Shown: piece by piece, positions 16,708 to 25,099 of the stretch
Numbering within the stretch: position 1 is the first letter of the stretch
How the letters are laid out: each line of letters starts with the position of its first letter
Assembly (NCBI RefSeq): GCF_902167635.1
Contig: NZ_CABHMS010000005.1
Location: 248,001-312,000, forward strand
Direction of reading: 5' to 3'
Length of the DNA: 64,000 nucleotides
Source of the DNA: Chitinophaga vietnamensis
Lineage (GTDB): Bacteria > Bacteroidota > Bacteroidia > Chitinophagales > Chitinophagaceae
Position numbers and translations under genes: made by a program
The notes under the pieces: model-generated
What the model saw: the letters and a program-made list of their open reading frames with translations, nothing else
Database searches by the model: none
Told to the model about the DNA's origin: nothing

Positions 16708-17988
16708 ATGAAGAAATCCAACAGGCTTACTATTTTTATCTTCGTGGCGATGGTCGTTGGCGTCGTAACGGGATTTGTAGTAAACTACTCTCTTGGAAAC
16801 GGGAAGCCTACTGTCGATCAACTGGCCACTATCAACAAATTCGCCGATAACATCTCTATCCTCACAGATATTTTCCTTCGTCTTATTAAAATGATCATCG
16901 CACCACTGGTATTCTCTACCCTCGTGGTAGGCGTGGCCAAAATGGGCGATATCAAGGCTGTTGGCCGCGTAGGTGGTAAAACGATGCTGTGGTTTATCAG
17001 TGCAACGTTTGTATCATTGTTCCTCGGTCTGATATTGGTGAACCTGATGAAACCAGGCCTTTCCCTTTCCTTGCCCCTGCCGGATGTACATGCCAGCAGT
17101 GGTATCAAAGGCACCGACATGACGCTGAGGGGCTTCTTCCATCACGTGGTGCCGGATAGTGTGATTGAGGCCATGGCGACCAATGAGATACTGCAGATCG
17201 TCGTGTTCTCTATCTTCTTCGGCGTAGCGGCTGCCGCCATCGGCGAAGCAGCAACGCCCGTGGTAAAGCTGATGGACAGCGTATCCCACATCATGCTGAA
17301 AGTGACCGGCTTTGTGATGAACTTCGCGCCTTTCGCGGTATTTGCTGCTATGTCGGCTATTGTAGCGCAGAAAGGTATCAGTGTGCTGTTGGTGTACGGT
17401 AAGTTCATCTCACAATTTTATGTAGGACTGTTCTGCCTATGGCTGGTATTGATATTGGTAGGCGGCGCAATACTGGGCAAGTCGGTATTCAAGTTGCTGA
17501 AACACATCAAGGATCCCTTGCTCCTGGCATTCAGCACCGCCAGCAGCGAAGCGGCCTATCCCCGTACCATGGCGGAACTGGAAGCCTTTGGCTGCGATAA
17601 CCGTATTGTGAGCTTTGTACTGCCGCTGGGTTATTCCTTTAACCTCGACGGTTCCATGATGTATATGACCTTTGCCAGTCTTTTCATTGCACAGGCCTAT
17701 GGTTTGCACCTGCCAATAGATCAACAGGTAACGATGTTATTAGTGCTGATGATCACCAGTAAAGGTATTGCCGGGGTGCCCCGCGCTTCCCTCGTGGTAA
17801 TTGCCGGTACCCTGTCCATGTTCAAAATACCGGAAGCCGGGCTCCTCCTGCTGCTCGGGGTAGATCACCTGCTGGATATGGGCCGTTCTGCCACCAACGT
17901 GATCGGTAATGCCATGGCCGCCGCCGTCGTATCCAAATGGGAAAAGAAACTCGGACCCGGCGAAGTAGCGCCTGATGCCAAACATTAA
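16708..17988 (+). CDS. Dicarboxylate/amino acid:cation symporter (DAACS family)
   Basis: 426 aa, sodium- or proton-coupled importer of dicarboxylates or acidic amino acids in the GltP/DctA family. Visible hallmarks are FLRLIKMIIAPLVFSTLVVG, the serine-rich hairpin STASSEAAYPRTM, NLDGSMMYM (the NxDG substrate/cation motif) and the TM8 region DHLLDMGRSATNVIGNAMAA. I chose ATG 16708 (MKKSNRLTIF) over a longer frame from 16651, because the promoter -7 element lies at the start of that extension and a charged MKK start before TM1 fits the family. Followed 57 bases later by a DedA gene, perhaps cotranscribed. Confidence 0.93.
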   Translation: MKKSNRLTIFIFVAMVVGVVTGFVVNYSLGNGKPTVDQLATINKFADNISILTDIFLRLIKMIIAPLVFSTLVVGVAKMGDIKAVGRVGGKTMLWFISATFVSLFLGLILVNLMKPGLSLSLPLPDVHASSGIKGTDMTLRGFFHHVVPDSVIEAMATNEILQIVVFSIFFGVAAAAIGEAATPVVKLMDSVSHIMLKVTGFVMNFAPFAVFAAMSAIVAQKGISVLLVYGKFISQFYVGLFCLWLVLILVGGAILGKSVFKLLKHIKDPLLLAFSTASSEAAYPRTMAELEAFGCDNRIVSFVLPLGYSFNLDGSMMYMTFASLFIAQAYGLHLPIDQQVTMLLVLMITSKGIAGVPRASLVVIAGTLSMFKIPEAGLLLLLGVDHLLDMGRSATNVIGNAMAAAVVSKWEKKLGPGEVAPDAKH

Positions 17989-18045
17989 CATTCCAATTAG
18001 AGATTAATTTATATTTTACCGCTTCCGAAAGCCTTTATTATTAGC

Positions 18046-18741
18046 ATGGACCAGATCATAGAGTTATTCAGACACCTTATCAATCCCTCCTGGATCATTG
18101 AACACGGAGGGCTGTACTTGCTGCTGGCAATCATCTTTGCCGAAACCGGCCTGTTCGTAGGATTCTTCCTGCCCGGCGATTCCCTGCTCTTCCTGGCCGG
18201 TATCTACAGCCAGGCCTTATGTGCCAGCTTTTTCAACGTGCCTTTTGTAGTGGTAATGTTGCTGATTGCCATTGCAGGTATCCTCGGTAATATGGTCGGC
18301 TTCTGGTTCGGGATCAAATCCGGCCCCTTGCTGTTCAGCAGAAAAGATACTTTCTTCTTTAAAAAGAAACACCTGTATCAGGCCAAAGAGTTTTACGATA
18401 AATATGGCGGCGGCGCGATCTTCTTTGCCCGCTTCCTGCCTATCATCCGCACTTTCGCGCCTATCGTGGCCGGCATCGTGCAGATGGAACGTAAGAAATT
18501 TATGATGTTCAACATCATCGGCTCCATCTCCTGGGTATTCTCCATGATGCTCGCAGGGTACTTCCTCGATAAACAGTTCCCGACCCTGAAGAACCACCTG
18601 GAGCTCATCATCATCGGTATTGTGCTCATCACCACTTTGCCGGTACTGATCAAACTGGTCTTTGGAAAGGCCAAACATCCGCATCACGATGATCATCCAC
18701 AGGAAACAATGAAAGCCACCGAAACAAGCGAAAACAAATAA
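18046..18741 (+). CDS. DedA-family membrane protein
   Basis: 231 aa, inner-membrane protein of the DedA/VTT superfamily. It has FAETGLFVGFFLPGDSLLFLAG with the acidic residue and GDS loop, the re-entrant YGGGAIFFARFLPIIRTFAPIVAG segment with conserved arginines, and a glycine-rich following helix. DedA proteins are linked to membrane lipid turnover (undecaprenyl-phosphate or phospholipid flipping) and proton-motive-force balance. The last 20 residues are His/Asp/Glu-rich (PHHDDHPQETMKATETSENK). It follows the DAACS symporter on the same strand and ends at a strong terminator. Confidence 0.92.
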   Translation: MDQIIELFRHLINPSWIIEHGGLYLLLAIIFAETGLFVGFFLPGDSLLFLAGIYSQALCASFFNVPFVVVMLLIAIAGILGNMVGFWFGIKSGPLLFSRKDTFFFKKKHLYQAKEFYDKYGGGAIFFARFLPIIRTFAPIVAGIVQMERKKFMMFNIIGSISWVFSMMLAGYFLDKQFPTLKNHLELIIIGIVLITTLPVLIKLVFGKAKHPHHDDHPQETMKATETSENK

Positions 18742-18751
18742 TTCAATATCT

Positions 18752-18787
18752 TGCCATGAAGCGCCAAAAGCTTCATGGCATTTTTCT
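18752..18787 (+). terminator. Terminator after dedA
   Basis: Perfect 11-bp stem TGCCATGAAGC / GCTTCATGGCA (18752-18762, 18770-18780), 7-base loop, T-rich tail. It ends only 20 bases before the next start codon. Confidence 0.9.
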
Positions 18788-18805
18788 TTTTATCAACCAC
18801 GATTC

Positions 18806-20041
18806 ATGAAAACCGGGACAAATTCCACTTCTATCTTCAACATTGCGGTGATTGTTGCATCGCTGGGGTATTTTGTAGATATCTACGATCTCCTGTTATT
18901 CACTATTGTAAGGGTGCCGAGCCTGAAATCACTGGGGCTTCCGCAAAGCGAGATTGACGCCGGCGCCGGTATGTTGCTCATCAATGTACAGATGCTCGGA
19001 CTGCTCATCGGCGGCATCTTCTGGGGCATCATCGGTGATAAAAAAGGACGGCTCAGCGTATTGTTCGGTTCTATTCTCATTTACTCTATTGCCAATATTG
19101 CCAATGGTTTTGTGCATGGCGTCAACGGCTATATGCTGTGGCGCTTTGTAGCCGGCTTCGGGCTGGCAGGGGAACTGGGAGCAGGCATCACGCTGGTATC
19201 TGAAATACTGCCGAAAGAAAAACGAGGTTATGGTACTATGATAGTGGCCACCGTAGGCGTTTCCGGCGCAGTGGCGGCCAACCTGATCGCGAAACAGGTG
19301 GGCGATTGGCGCATCTGTTATTTTATCGGCGGCGGGCTCGGACTGGCATTGCTGATCCTGCGTATCAGCGTAATGGAATCGCATATGTTCAATGCGGTGA
19401 AGGCCTCGGAAGCCAATCGCGGCAGCTTTGTTGCGCTCTTTACCAATAAAGACCGTTTTCTTAAATACCTGAAATGTGTGCTGCTGGGCACTCCCACCTG
19501 GTTTGTGGTGGGCATCCTCATTGCCTTCTCCAATAAATTTGCAGTGGAAATGGGCGTGAAGGCGGCGATTAGTCCGGGCGATGCGGTTGCCTTCTGTTAT
19601 GCCGGCCTGGTGCTGGGCGATTTCGCCAGTGGCCTGATCAGTCAATTATGGAAAAGCCGCCGCAAGGTGATGTTGCTGTTCCTCTTCTTCACTGCGGTCA
19701 TGTCTGCCATCTATCTTAATCTGCATGGCGCAGAAAAATGGCTGTTCTATACGGTGTGTTTCCTGATGGGCTTCAGCGTGGGCTTCTGGGCGATCTTCGT
19801 TACCATTGCAGCAGAGAGTTTTGGCACTAACCTGCGCGCCACGGTAGCTACTACGGTGCCTAACTTTGCCAGGGGCATGCTGCCGTTGATTTCGCTGTTG
19901 TTCGTAAAGGCACAAGGCTTCTTCAACTACCTGCAAAGCGGCGGTGTGATCGCAGCCTTATGCATAGGTATTGCAGCCGTTACTGCATGGAGTATCGAAG
20001 AAACTTTTGGTAAGGATCTTAACTATGTAGAAAAAATATAA
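18806..20041 (+). CDS. MFS transporter
   Basis: 411 aa, 12 predicted membrane segments, inner membrane. MFS motif A is visible between TM2 and TM3 (GDKKGRLSVLFGS) and a partial repeat lies in the second half. The N-terminal half contains VDIYDLLLFTIVRVPSL, with acidic residues in TM1, and RFVAGFGLAGELGAGITLVSE in TM4, both reminiscent of the metabolite:proton symporter group (sugar acids, aromatic acids). Substrate unknown. The nearby convergent MarR gene could in principle regulate it, but no operator is visible. Confidence 0.88.
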   Translation: MKTGTNSTSIFNIAVIVASLGYFVDIYDLLLFTIVRVPSLKSLGLPQSEIDAGAGMLLINVQMLGLLIGGIFWGIIGDKKGRLSVLFGSILIYSIANIANGFVHGVNGYMLWRFVAGFGLAGELGAGITLVSEILPKEKRGYGTMIVATVGVSGAVAANLIAKQVGDWRICYFIGGGLGLALLILRISVMESHMFNAVKASEANRGSFVALFTNKDRFLKYLKCVLLGTPTWFVVGILIAFSNKFAVEMGVKAAISPGDAVAFCYAGLVLGDFASGLISQLWKSRRKVMLLFLFFTAVMSAIYLNLHGAEKWLFYTVCFLMGFSVGFWAIFVTIAAESFGTNLRATVATTVPNFARGMLPLISLLFVKAQGFFNYLQSGGVIAALCIGIAAVTAWSIEETFGKDLNYVEKI

Positions 20042-20053
20042 CCGTGACAGTTA

Positions 20054-20521
20054 TCAGGAGTAGTTGTCCAGTACTTTGTCGAGCAACTTGTTAAGCTGTA
20101 TTGCTTCTTTTTCGTTGAGGCCTTTCAGGGTATCTTCCAGTTGGCTGAGTTCTTCGTCTATTCGTTTGAGCAGGTCCAGGCCTTTAGGGGTGATGTATAC
20201 GTCTACCGCGCGTCTGTCGAGTTCGCAGCTCTTGCGTTCTACGAGGCCGGCTTTGCGCAGGCGTTCCACGAGGCGTGATACATCGCTCATTTTGTCCAGC
20301 ATTCTTTCTTTGAGCACATTGATGCTGGCGGCTCTGGGTAGTTGTCCGCGCAGTATCCGCAGGATATTGAACTGCTGCATCGTGATCTCATACTTCTTGA
20401 AGAATTGCTGATGTTTGGAGGTAATCCAGTTTCCTACAAAGATCAAGCTCACCAGACCTTTGTGGTACTCATTTTCAAAGGCTTTCTGTGTGATTAGTTT
20501 TTCCAGGTTAGACATACGCAC
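20054..20521 (-). CDS. MarR-family transcriptional regulator
   Basis: 155 aa, winged-helix dimeric repressor. The DNA-binding region has MQQFNILRILRGQLPRAASINVLKERMLDKMSDVSRLVERLRKAGLVERKSCELDRRAVDVYITPKG, where the recognition helix is SDVSRLVERLRKAG and the wing carries DRRAVDVYIT. The C-terminal helices form the dimer interface. Ligand and targets are unknown. The gene is monocistronic, 12 bases from the convergent MFS gene, with a perfect 42-base palindromic terminator (belonging to mdh) upstream of it. Confidence 0.92.
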   Translation of the reverse strand: MRMSNLEKLITQKAFENEYHKGLVSLIFVGNWITSKHQQFFKKYEITMQQFNILRILRGQLPRAASINVLKERMLDKMSDVSRLVERLRKAGLVERKSCELDRRAVDVYITPKGLDLLKRIDEELSQLEDTLKGLNEKEAIQLNKLLDKVLDNYS

Positions 20522-20570
20522 AAAAGATGTAACAGAAGAATAAGAACGAAATTACGTGATTTATAAACTA

Positions 20571-20615
20571 AAAGAGCAAAGGGCGCGGTAATTACCGCGC
20601 CCTTTGCTCTTTTTA
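20571..20615. terminator. Terminator of mdh
   Basis: A perfect 42-base palindrome (20571-20612; each arm ends AAAGAGCAAAGGGCGCGGTA / TACCGCGCCCTTTGCTCTTT) with T residues on both sides, 20 bases past the mdh stop. Confidence 0.9.
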
Positions 20616-20631
20616 TGTTCCGGTAAGCACC

Positions 20632-21573
20632 TTATACTTTTTCTGCCTGCATCTTGTCTAACACGTCCATTACTTCTTTCACGTGTTGGGCGGATGTGTT
20701 CAGCAGGTCTTTTTCCTCTTTGTTGAGTTGCAGTTCGATGATCTTTTCGATACCCTTACGGCCCAGTACAACGGGTACGCCGAGGTAGATATCTTTCAGG
20801 CCATACTGGCCGGTGAGCCATGCGCACACGGGGAAGATGCGTTTTTCATCTTTGAGGATGGCTTCCACCATTTGTGCGGCAGCGGCGCCGGGAGCGTACC
20901 AGGCGGAGGTGCCGAGCAGGTTTACGATTTCGCCGCCACCCACTTTTGTACGTTGGATGATGGCTTCGAGTTTATCGGCAGCTACCAGTTCTGTTACGGG
21001 GATACCGCTTACGGTGGTATAGCGGGGCAGGGGCACCATGGTGTCGCCATGTCCGCCCATGAGGATGGCTTGTATATCTTTGGGAGAGCAGCCGATTTCG
21101 TCGGCCAGGAATGCGCGGTAACGTGCCGTATCGAGGATGCCGGCCATACCGAATACCTTGTTGCTATCTTTTTTAGCGGTCAGATAAGAGCAGTAGGTCA
21201 TCACATCCAGCGGGTTGCTCACCACGATGATGATTGCTTCCGGAGAATGTTTGATGATATTTTCCGTCACAGATTTCACGATGTTGGCGTTGGTAGAGAT
21301 CAGGTCATCGCGGCTCATGCCCGGTTTGCGGGGCAGGCCGGAAGTGATCACCACTACATCGCTGTTGGCGGTTTTGGCGTAATCGTTGGTTACACCGGTA
21401 ACTTTTGTGCTGTAATAATCAATAGGGGCCTGTTGCCATGTATCTAATGCCTTCCCTTCAGCTGTTCCTTCCTTAATGTCAAGCAAAACCACCTCCGTTA
21501 AGAAATCTCTGTGGGCCAGTACGTTGGCGCAGGTTGCACCCACATTGCCGGCTCCTACTACTGTAACTTTCAT
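20632..21573 (-). CDS. mdh: Malate dehydrogenase (LDH-like type)
   Basis: 313 aa, NAD-dependent interconversion of malate and oxaloacetate in the TCA cycle. The Rossmann motif GAGNVGAT is at the N-terminus and Asp32 (LLDIKEG) fixes NAD preference. Substrate-binding Arg82 and Arg88 sit in LPRKPGMSR, Arg151 in DTARYRAF and the catalytic His175 in MGGHGD. The second arginine in PRKPGMSR and the GLPRK context mark malate rather than lactate specificity. It starts at the first ATG and appears monocistronic. Confidence 0.95.
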   Translation of the reverse strand: MKVTVVGAGNVGATCANVLAHRDFLTEVVLLDIKEGTAEGKALDTWQQAPIDYYSTKVTGVTNDYAKTANSDVVVITSGLPRKPGMSRDDLISTNANIVKSVTENIIKHSPEAIIIVVSNPLDVMTYCSYLTAKKDSNKVFGMAGILDTARYRAFLADEIGCSPKDIQAILMGGHGDTMVPLPRYTTVSGIPVTELVAADKLEAIIQRTKVGGGEIVNLLGTSAWYAPGAAAAQMVEAILKDEKRIFPVCAWLTGQYGLKDIYLGVPVVLGRKGIEKIIELQLNKEEKDLLNTSAQHVKEVMDVLDKMQAEKV

Positions 21574-21634
21574 CTTGTCTATGGCTTTTAATGTGAAGAA
21601 ATAATAACAATTGAAATTACAGAAGAATTTTTGG

Positions 21635-21702
21635 ATTTGGGGATTTTCGGATTTTTTGATTTGGACAAATTCTCAAATCCCAAAATCCGAAAATCCCCAA
21701 AT
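21635..21702. repeat. Dispersed inverted repeat, family A, copy 1
   Basis: Arms ATTTGGGGATTTTCGGATTT / AAATCCGAAAATCCCCAAAT with a partly paired centre, between the 5' end of mdh and the 3' end of the redoxin gene. It belongs to a family (other copies near 22985, 42114 and 56391) built from GGATTTTTTGATTT-like blocks. Confidence 0.85.
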
Positions 21703-21733
21703 AAATAAATTATTCCTCAGTTGCCTTTCAATA

Positions 21734-22228
21734 TCACTTCAGGTAATAAAGCAGAGAATCTATCTTCGCGGTGCCTTCAAAGCCTTTTACGAATTGTTGT
21801 TTTTTGTCGTAAATGTAGAGGCCGGGGAAATAATGCAGGTCATAGAAATACATGATCTGGCGGGTAGGCTCGCTGGCCATCGTAATATTTGGGTAATCCT
21901 TGATCTTGTAATGGTCGTAATATTCCTTCATCTGTTCCAGCTTGAAGGGCGTTACCATCAATATCTGCGTTTTCTTGAACTTGTCGATATTCTTCAAAAC
22001 TTCTTCCGTCAGGTGTTTACAGTGGTCGCAATCCACGCTGAATACGAATACCATGGTCTTCTCTCTTTTATGGAGATCGTTTTTGGTGATGGTATGGCCA
22101 TCGGGAAGGGTGAGGGGAAAGGCAGGTATAACCGGGTACTGCAAATAAGATGGTTTGTTGGCTGGCGCGCTTTGAGCTTTGAGCAGTGCGGGCAGGCAGC
22201 AAAAGAGGGCGAAAATCAGGTAACGCAT
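21734..22228 (-). CDS. Exported thioredoxin-fold protein
   Basis: 164 aa with a signal peptide (MRYLIFALFCCLPALLKAQ) and a thioredoxin-like domain. MVFVFSVDCDHCKHLTEEVLKN carries the active-site CDHC pair in the CxxC position at the start of helix 1, and YFPGLYIYD provides the cis-proline region after the third strand. It probably acts in periplasmic thiol-disulfide exchange or as a redox sensor, similar to small TlpA/ResA relatives. CDHC is unusual compared with the common CxPC, so oxidant or reductant role cannot be assigned. Confidence 0.8.
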   Translation of the reverse strand: MRYLIFALFCCLPALLKAQSAPANKPSYLQYPVIPAFPLTLPDGHTITKNDLHKREKTMVFVFSVDCDHCKHLTEEVLKNIDKFKKTQILMVTPFKLEQMKEYYDHYKIKDYPNITMASEPTRQIMYFYDLHYFPGLYIYDKKQQFVKGFEGTAKIDSLLYYLK

Positions 22229-22348
22229 ATCAATAAAAGTTTCTTGATTTGAGGGATCAATTTACCCCTTTAATGTCATTATTTGCAGAAAAAAGACGAA
22301 AATTGGGCCAAAAAGGGACTATTCTGCCTATTTTTGGTAATTAGTTGC

Positions 22349-22377
22349 TTGTTCATATGCGAAAATTTTTACTTTTG
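22349..22377 (+). promoter_or_regulatory. Promoter of efp (-33 and -7)
   Basis: TTG at 22349-22351, 18 bases, then TACTTTTG at 22370-22377. Predicted start near 22383, giving a leader of about 35 bases. Another TAnnTTTG match (TATTTTTG) lies at 22329-22336. Confidence 0.65.
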
Positions 22378-22418
22378 CATTCCTTATAAATTTTTAACTT
22401 AAAATCAGTAACCTTTTT

Positions 22419-22982
22419 ATGGCTACCACCGCAGATATCAGAACAGGATTGATCATCAAGCTGGATAACAGCTTATATTCTGTTGTAGAGTTTGGTCAGA
22501 ACAAAACCGCCCGTGCAGCAGCAAAGGTTTGGGCTAAATTGAAGGGCGTCGACAATACACGTTCTATCGAGCACACATGGAACTCAGGTGATACTATCTT
22601 CCCTGTTCGTATCGAGAAGAAAGCCTTCCAGTACCTGTACAAAGATGACACCGGCTATAACTTCATGGACAATGAAACTTTCGAGCAGATCGCTATGCCT
22701 GAAAACAGCATCGACGCTCCCCAGTTCCTGAAAGAAGGCCAGGAAGTAAGTGTACAGATCAACACCGAAACCGACCAGTACATGGCAGTAGAACTGCCCG
22801 ACAAGATCGTGGCACTGGTTACCTATTCCGAGCCAGGCGTTAAAGGCGATACAGCCACCCGCACCCTGAAACCCGCTACCATCGAAACCGGTGCTACTGT
22901 AATGGTACCGCTCTTCGTAGAAGAAGGTGAACTGATCAGGGTTAATACCAAAACCGGCGAATACATCGAGAGAGTAAAATAA
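22419..22982 (+). CDS. efp: Elongation factor P with an Arg32 tip
   Basis: 187 aa, three beta-barrel domains, binds between the P and E sites and rescues ribosomes stalled at polyproline. Domain I (1-65) has DIRTGLIIKLDNSLYSVVEF, domains II/III follow with AVELPDKIVALVTYSEPGVKGDTAT and the terminal NTKTGEYIERVK. In most Bacteroidota the loop that reaches the peptidyl-transferase centre reads KPGKG, with a modifiable lysine. Here it is NKTARAAAKVWAKLK, and Arg32 takes the lysine's place. N28-K29-T30-A31-R32 resembles the NKSGR loop of Pseudomonas EF-P, whose Arg32 is rhamnosylated by EarP. No modifying enzyme is in the window. First gene of a likely efp-accB-accC unit. Confidence 0.95.
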   Translation: MATTADIRTGLIIKLDNSLYSVVEFGQNKTARAAAKVWAKLKGVDNTRSIEHTWNSGDTIFPVRIEKKAFQYLYKDDTGYNFMDNETFEQIAMPENSIDAPQFLKEGQEVSVQINTETDQYMAVELPDKIVALVTYSEPGVKGDTATRTLKPATIETGATVMVPLFVEEGELIRVNTKTGEYIERVK

Positions 22983-22984
22983 TC

Positions 22985-23057
22985 ATTTAGGGATTTCCGG
23001 ATTTTTTGATTTGGGGATTTATATCCGAAAATCAAAAAATCCGAAAATCCCTTAAAT
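22985..23057. repeat. Dispersed inverted repeat, family A, copy 2
   Basis: Left arm ATTTAGGGATTTCCGGATTT, right arm complementary with one insertion and one mismatch, a 28-base centre that partly pairs. It fills most of the gap between the efp stop and accB. Confidence 0.85.
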
Positions 23058-23091
23058 TTTTAATCACATTTCTAAACCAAAAATTGTCTAC

Positions 23092-23580
23092 ATGGACTTT
23101 AAACAGATTCAGGAACTGGTAAAAATGATTAACAAATCAAATATCAGTGAACTGAGCATTGAGCAGGACAAGTTCAAGATTACAATAAAGCAGAAAGATA
23201 ACGAAGTACAACAGGTCATCACCGTACCTGCGGCCGTTGCGCCGGTTCAGGCGGTAGCGCCTGTAGCTCCTGCAGCTGCTCCTGTTGCACCTGCTGCGCC
23301 CGCAGCCACACCTGCCGCTCCTGCTGCTCCTAAAGCAGACAACCTGATCACCATCAAATCTCCGATGATCGGTACCTTCTACCGCAGCGCCGGTCCGGAT
23401 AAAGCACCATTTGTAAACGTAGGCGACGAAGTGGCTTCCGGTAAAGTGGTTTGCATCATCGAAGCCATGAAGCTCTTCAACGAAATCGAAAGCGAAGTAA
23501 GCGGCAAGATCGTGAAAGTGCTGGTAGATGACGCATCTCCGGTTGAATATGACCAACCTTTATTTTTAGTAGAACCGTAA
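23092..23580 (+). CDS. accB: Biotin carboxyl carrier protein of acetyl-CoA carboxylase
   Basis: 162 aa. The N-terminal domain (1-45) is followed by an Ala/Pro/Val-rich flexible linker (about 46-85) and a C-terminal biotinyl domain. The biotin attachment site is the lysine in [11 protein letters not shown], and the protruding thumb characteristic of acetyl-CoA carboxylase BCCP is present ([23 protein letters not shown]). It carries biotin between biotin carboxylase and carboxyltransferase in the first step of fatty acid synthesis. It sits 109 bases after efp and 105 bases before accC; both gaps contain structured DNA. Confidence 0.95.
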   Translation: MDFKQIQELVKMINKSNISELSIEQDKFKITIKQKDNEVQQVITVPAAVAPVQAVAPVAPAAAPVAPAAPAATPAAPAAPKADNLITIKSPMIGTFYRSAGPDKAPFVNVGDEVASGKVVCIIEAMKLFNEIESEVSGKIVKVLVDDASPVEYDQPLFLVEP

Positions 23581-23582
23581 TC

Positions 23583-23665
23583 GCATAATAGCCTTCAGCT
23601 GTAGCCCTGGTTTCCGGCGTCACCCGCCAGGATACAGGCGAACTGCTGAAGGCTATGCGCTTTTT
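23583..23665 (+). terminator. Structured accB-accC spacer ending in a T-tract
   Basis: Outer stem GCATAATAGCCTTCAGC with GCTGAAGGCTATGC (23583-23599, 23645-23658; 3-base bulge), an inner CCTGG...CCAGG arm, then TTTTT at 23661-23665. It looks like a terminator or attenuator that would reduce accC relative to accB. Confidence 0.6.
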
Positions 23666-23685
23666 CTTAACTTATAAGGAAAACA

Positions 23686-25023
23686 ATGTTTAAAAAAATA
23701 TTGATTGCTAACCGTGGCGAAATTGCCCTGCGTATCATCCGCACCTGTAAGGAAATGGGCATCAAAACGGTAGCAGTTTATTCTACAGCAGATAAGGACA
23801 GCCTGCACGTGAAGTTTGCAGATGAGGCGGTATGCATAGGCAAACCACAGAGCAGTGAGTCTTACCTGAATATCCCTCACCTCATGGCTGCCGCAGAGAT
23901 CACCAATGCAGATGCGATCCACCCGGGTTACGGCTTCCTCGCCGAAAACGCCCGCTTCGCCGAGATCTGTGGTGAACACGGCATCAAATTCATCGGCCCC
24001 ACTCCGGAAATGATCCGCAAAATGGGCGACAAGATGACCGCGAAAGAAACCATGATCGCTGCCGGTGTACCGGTAATTCCTGGCTCCGAAGGCTTGCTGC
24101 AAAGCGTGGAAGAAGCCAAAGGACTGGCGAAGCAAATGGGGTATCCCGTGATCATCAAAGCTACCGCCGGCGGCGGTGGTAAAGGTATGCGCGTAGTATG
24201 GGAAGATGCTGAACTGGAGAACGCCTATAACATGGCTAAAAATGAAGCCCGCGCCGCCTTCAATAACGATGGTATCTACATGGAGAAATTCGTGGAAGAA
24301 CCCCGTCACATCGAAATCCAGGTAGCTGGCGACCAATACGGTAAAGTGTGTCACCTCAGCGAAAGGGACTGTTCTATCCAGCGTCGTCACCAGAAGCTGG
24401 TAGAAGAATCGCCTTCTCCTTTCATGACGCCGGAACTGCGCGAGAAAATGGGTGAAGCGGCTATCCGCGCAGCCAGCGCTATCAACTACGAAAGTGTTGG
24501 TACCATTGAGTTCCTGGTGGATAAACACCGCAACTTCTACTTCATGGAAATGAATACCCGTATCCAGGTAGAACACGGCGTTACGGAAGAAGTGATCAAC
24601 TTCGACCTGATTAAAGAACAGATCAAGATTGCTGCCGGTATTCCTATCTCCGGTAAAAACTATACGCCACAAATGCATGCGATCGAGTGCCGTATCAATG
24701 CGGAAGATCCGTACAATGATTTCCGTCCTTCACCGGGCAAGATCACTGTACTGCATATCCCTGGCGGCCATGGCGTGCGTGTGGATTCACACATCTATGC
24801 CGGTTATGTGATCCCTCCCTACTACGATTCAATGGTAGCGAAGATCATCACCATGGCACAAACCCGCGAAGAGGCCATCAACACCATGGAGCGCGCCCTG
24901 AGCGAATTTGTGATCGAAGGCGTGAAAACAACCATTCCATTCCATCAGCAGCTGATGCGCGATGAGAACTTCCGTAAAGGTAATTTTACAACCAAGTTCA
25001 CTGAAACCTTCAAGCTGGTGTAA
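23686..25023 (+). CDS. accC: Biotin carboxylase subunit of acetyl-CoA carboxylase
   Basis: 445 aa ATP-grasp enzyme that carboxylates BCCP-bound biotin using bicarbonate and ATP. Visible are the N-terminal [23 protein letters not shown], the glycine-rich ATP loop [10 protein letters not shown], the [20 protein letters not shown] core, and [14 protein letters not shown] with the catalytic Glu and Arg. Most relatives have VEHPVTE where this has VEHGVTE, a small local change. Length is typical. It follows accB across a hairpin spacer and ends before a strong terminator. Confidence 0.95.
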   Translation: MFKKILIANRGEIALRIIRTCKEMGIKTVAVYSTADKDSLHVKFADEAVCIGKPQSSESYLNIPHLMAAAEITNADAIHPGYGFLAENARFAEICGEHGIKFIGPTPEMIRKMGDKMTAKETMIAAGVPVIPGSEGLLQSVEEAKGLAKQMGYPVIIKATAGGGGKGMRVVWEDAELENAYNMAKNEARAAFNNDGIYMEKFVEEPRHIEIQVAGDQYGKVCHLSERDCSIQRRHQKLVEESPSPFMTPELREKMGEAAIRAASAINYESVGTIEFLVDKHRNFYFMEMNTRIQVEHGVTEEVINFDLIKEQIKIAAGIPISGKNYTPQMHAIECRINAEDPYNDFRPSPGKITVLHIPGGHGVRVDSHIYAGYVIPPYYDSMVAKIITMAQTREEAINTMERALSEFVIEGVKTTIPFHQQLMRDENFRKGNFTTKFTETFKLV

Positions 25024-25041
25024 ATATTTTAGCACAAACTG

Positions 25042-25079
25042 AAAGCCGCAAAGGACATCCTTTGCGGCTTTGCTTTTTT
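25042..25079 (+). terminator. Terminator of accC
   Basis: Perfect 13-bp stem AAAGCCGCAAAGG / CCTTTGCGGCTTT with an ACAT loop (25042-25071) and a T-run at 25074-25079. Confidence 0.9.
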
Positions 25080-25099
25080 ATAAACAGAAGGGTGCTTGC

